Positions 63,300 to 64,000 of a stretch of DNA of 64,000 bases are shown here, piece by piece. Below the pieces are notes generated by a model that was not told the origin of the DNA, ran no database searches, and saw only the letters and a list, made by a program, of their open reading frames with translations. The stretch's first letter is position 1. Each line of letters begins with the position of its first letter. The stretch lies in assembly GCF_900089775.1 (NCBI RefSeq), contig NZ_FLOB01000003.1, positions 310,001 to 374,000 on the forward strand, in the 5' to 3' direction. The DNA is from Marinomonas spartinae. GTDB taxonomy: Bacteria > Pseudomonadota > Gammaproteobacteria > Pseudomonadales > Marinomonadaceae. A program made the translations under genes and the position numbers.

Positions 63300-64000
63300 T
63301 CACCGAAACTCAGCCACCACACTCATGCCCGGTAGCACCTTGGCCGGTACTTTTTTGATGGTGGCACGAATTTGGATGGTCTGGCTGGTCGGGTCGACAC
63401 TGGGCCCAATATGACTGATCACCGCTTGTAAACGCTGCTTGGTTTCTTCTACTTGCAAAACAATCGTCTTATTTATAGCTAACCAAGTCATCCATTGAGC
63501 GGGGACAATAATGTCGGCTTCTAGGCGCTCATGCCCCACTATTTTCATCAAGGCTTGGCGCTGTTGCACTATCTCAAAAGGATGAATATCCAGTTGTTCT
63601 ACACTGCCGCTAAAGGGCGCTTTAATGTCACAACGCGCCACATTAAGTTGCGCCATAAGTCGTTCGGCTTGGACTTTTTGCAAGTCAGCCTCCGCAATAG
63701 CGACGTCCAATGTACCAATGGAGTTTAATCGGTTCAGCTGTTGCACATTATCTAATTTCGCCCGAGCCGCTTTTGCCTCGGCATCGACTTTTTCCAGCTG
63801 AGCATTAAACAAGCGACAATCTAGTTGAATTAAGGTGTCACCTTTTTTAAAAGCTTCGCCCATTTGCTTCGGCACAGCGATCACTTTTGCAGCCAGCTCA
63901 CTGGATAAGGTCGCTTGATGAACCGCCACTAAAATGCCTCGGGCGTTTTCCTGAACAGCGGCACAAACAGCCCCCGGCATAAAAAAAATAACCAATAAAA
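63300..64000 (-). CDS. HlyD/RND-type periplasmic adaptor subunit (start outside window)
   Basis: About 232 residues visible. The N-terminal hydrophobic stretch FFMPGAVCAA looks like the end of a signal peptide, and the frame stays open to the window edge, so the true start lies outside; the TTG at 63995 is probably internal. The rest is an adaptor with lipoyl halves (VIAVPKQMGEAFKKGDTLIQLD and CDIKAPFSGSVEQLDIHPFEIV), a helical hairpin (LEKVDAEAKAARAKLDNVQQLNRL cut here) and an RND-type beta-barrel ending VLPGMSVVAEF. It lies 113 bases before the giant gene on the same strand. Probably part of the export machinery. Confidence 0.85.
   Translation of the reverse strand, partial: LLVIFFMPGAVCAAVQENARGILVAVHQATLSSELAAKVIAVPKQMGEAFKKGDTLIQLDCRLFNAQLEKVDAEAKAARAKLDNVQQLNRLNSIGTLDVAIAEADLQKVQAERLMAQLNVARCDIKAPFSGSVEQLDIHPFEIVQQRQALMKIVGHERLEADIIVPAQWMTWLAINKTIVLQVEETKQRLQAVISHIGPSVDPTSQTIQIRATIKKVPAKVLPGMSVVAEFR

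Noticed and set aside
1..64000. tRNA or rRNA genes, insertion sequences or prophage
   Set aside because: No tRNA-like cloverleaf with CCA end, no transposase or integrase with terminal repeats and no phage structural gene was recognised; a tRNAscan and ISfinder search would settle this.

Overview
The window looks like chromosomal DNA of a marine gammaproteobacterium, most probably Marinomonas or a close Oceanospirillaceae relative. This is inferred from the moderate G+C content, an intact TRAP transporter, NhaB, Cti, a KdkA-type LPS inner core and the dnaQ-rnhA-yafS/gloB neighbourhood; no rRNA or marker gene is present to prove it. No tRNA, rRNA, insertion sequence, prophage or CRISPR array was recognised. 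Both ends are cut inside genes: a LivG ATPase on the left and a HlyD-type adaptor on the right.

Layout. 1-3.3 kb: the end of a branched-chain amino-acid type ABC transporter (livG, livF), then a ketopantoate-reductase-family and class II aldolase pair. 3.4-5.5 kb: a marR gene behind a strong promoter whose spacer carries a Fur-box-like sequence, followed by low-coding DNA with two frame-broken ORF remnants and a small VF530 gene. 5.5-8.5 kb: a TakP-like TRAP operon with a hairpin terminator after the binding-protein gene. 8.7-16.4 kb: sohB, nhaB, a yafS-rnhA-dnaQ operon divergent from gloB-mltD, and ppnP. 16.4-20.6 kb: a LysR gene that appears to start at AUU, a DEAD-box helicase, a DUF1285 gene and a divergent MTHFR-fold gene. 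20.7-23.5 kb: LPS inner-core genes (heptosyltransferase, kdkA, LpxL-type acyltransferase). 23.6-30.3 kb: a flavin monooxygenase, cti, an acidic duplicated-domain protein, a UPF0231 gene, ylqF and acpH. Between ylqF and acpH lies a strong candidate for an FNR-activated small RNA on the + strand.

30.5-37.1 kb: a complete peptide-type ABC operon followed by a HypT-like LysR regulator. 37.2-41.6 kb: a CHASE-GGDEF-EAL protein, dbpA and a VanZ-like gene. 41.9-48.5 kb: a purine-catabolism block (glycerate kinase, xdhA, xdhB, guaD) with interlocking inverted repeats in the xdhA leader and no xdhC in the block. 48.6-50.5 kb: hemG, an unlisted 34-residue membrane peptide, an FMN reductase and an unknown protein.

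50.6-64.0 kb is the most unusual part. It is a minus-strand cluster: a HlyD adaptor, a 2749-residue LEPR-XLL/DUF4347 repeat protein, a GAF-HlyD fusion, a PqqD-like/M50 site-2-protease/HlyD fusion and a 271-residue unknown. The genes from the giant protein downstream are almost contiguous, separated by 0-7 bases. The set resembles an export and processing machine dedicated to one giant surface protein, but no ABC ATPase or outer-membrane channel lies in the window. The giant carries nearly identical 321-bp tandem repeats and a visibly G+C-richer domain, both signs of recent recombination.
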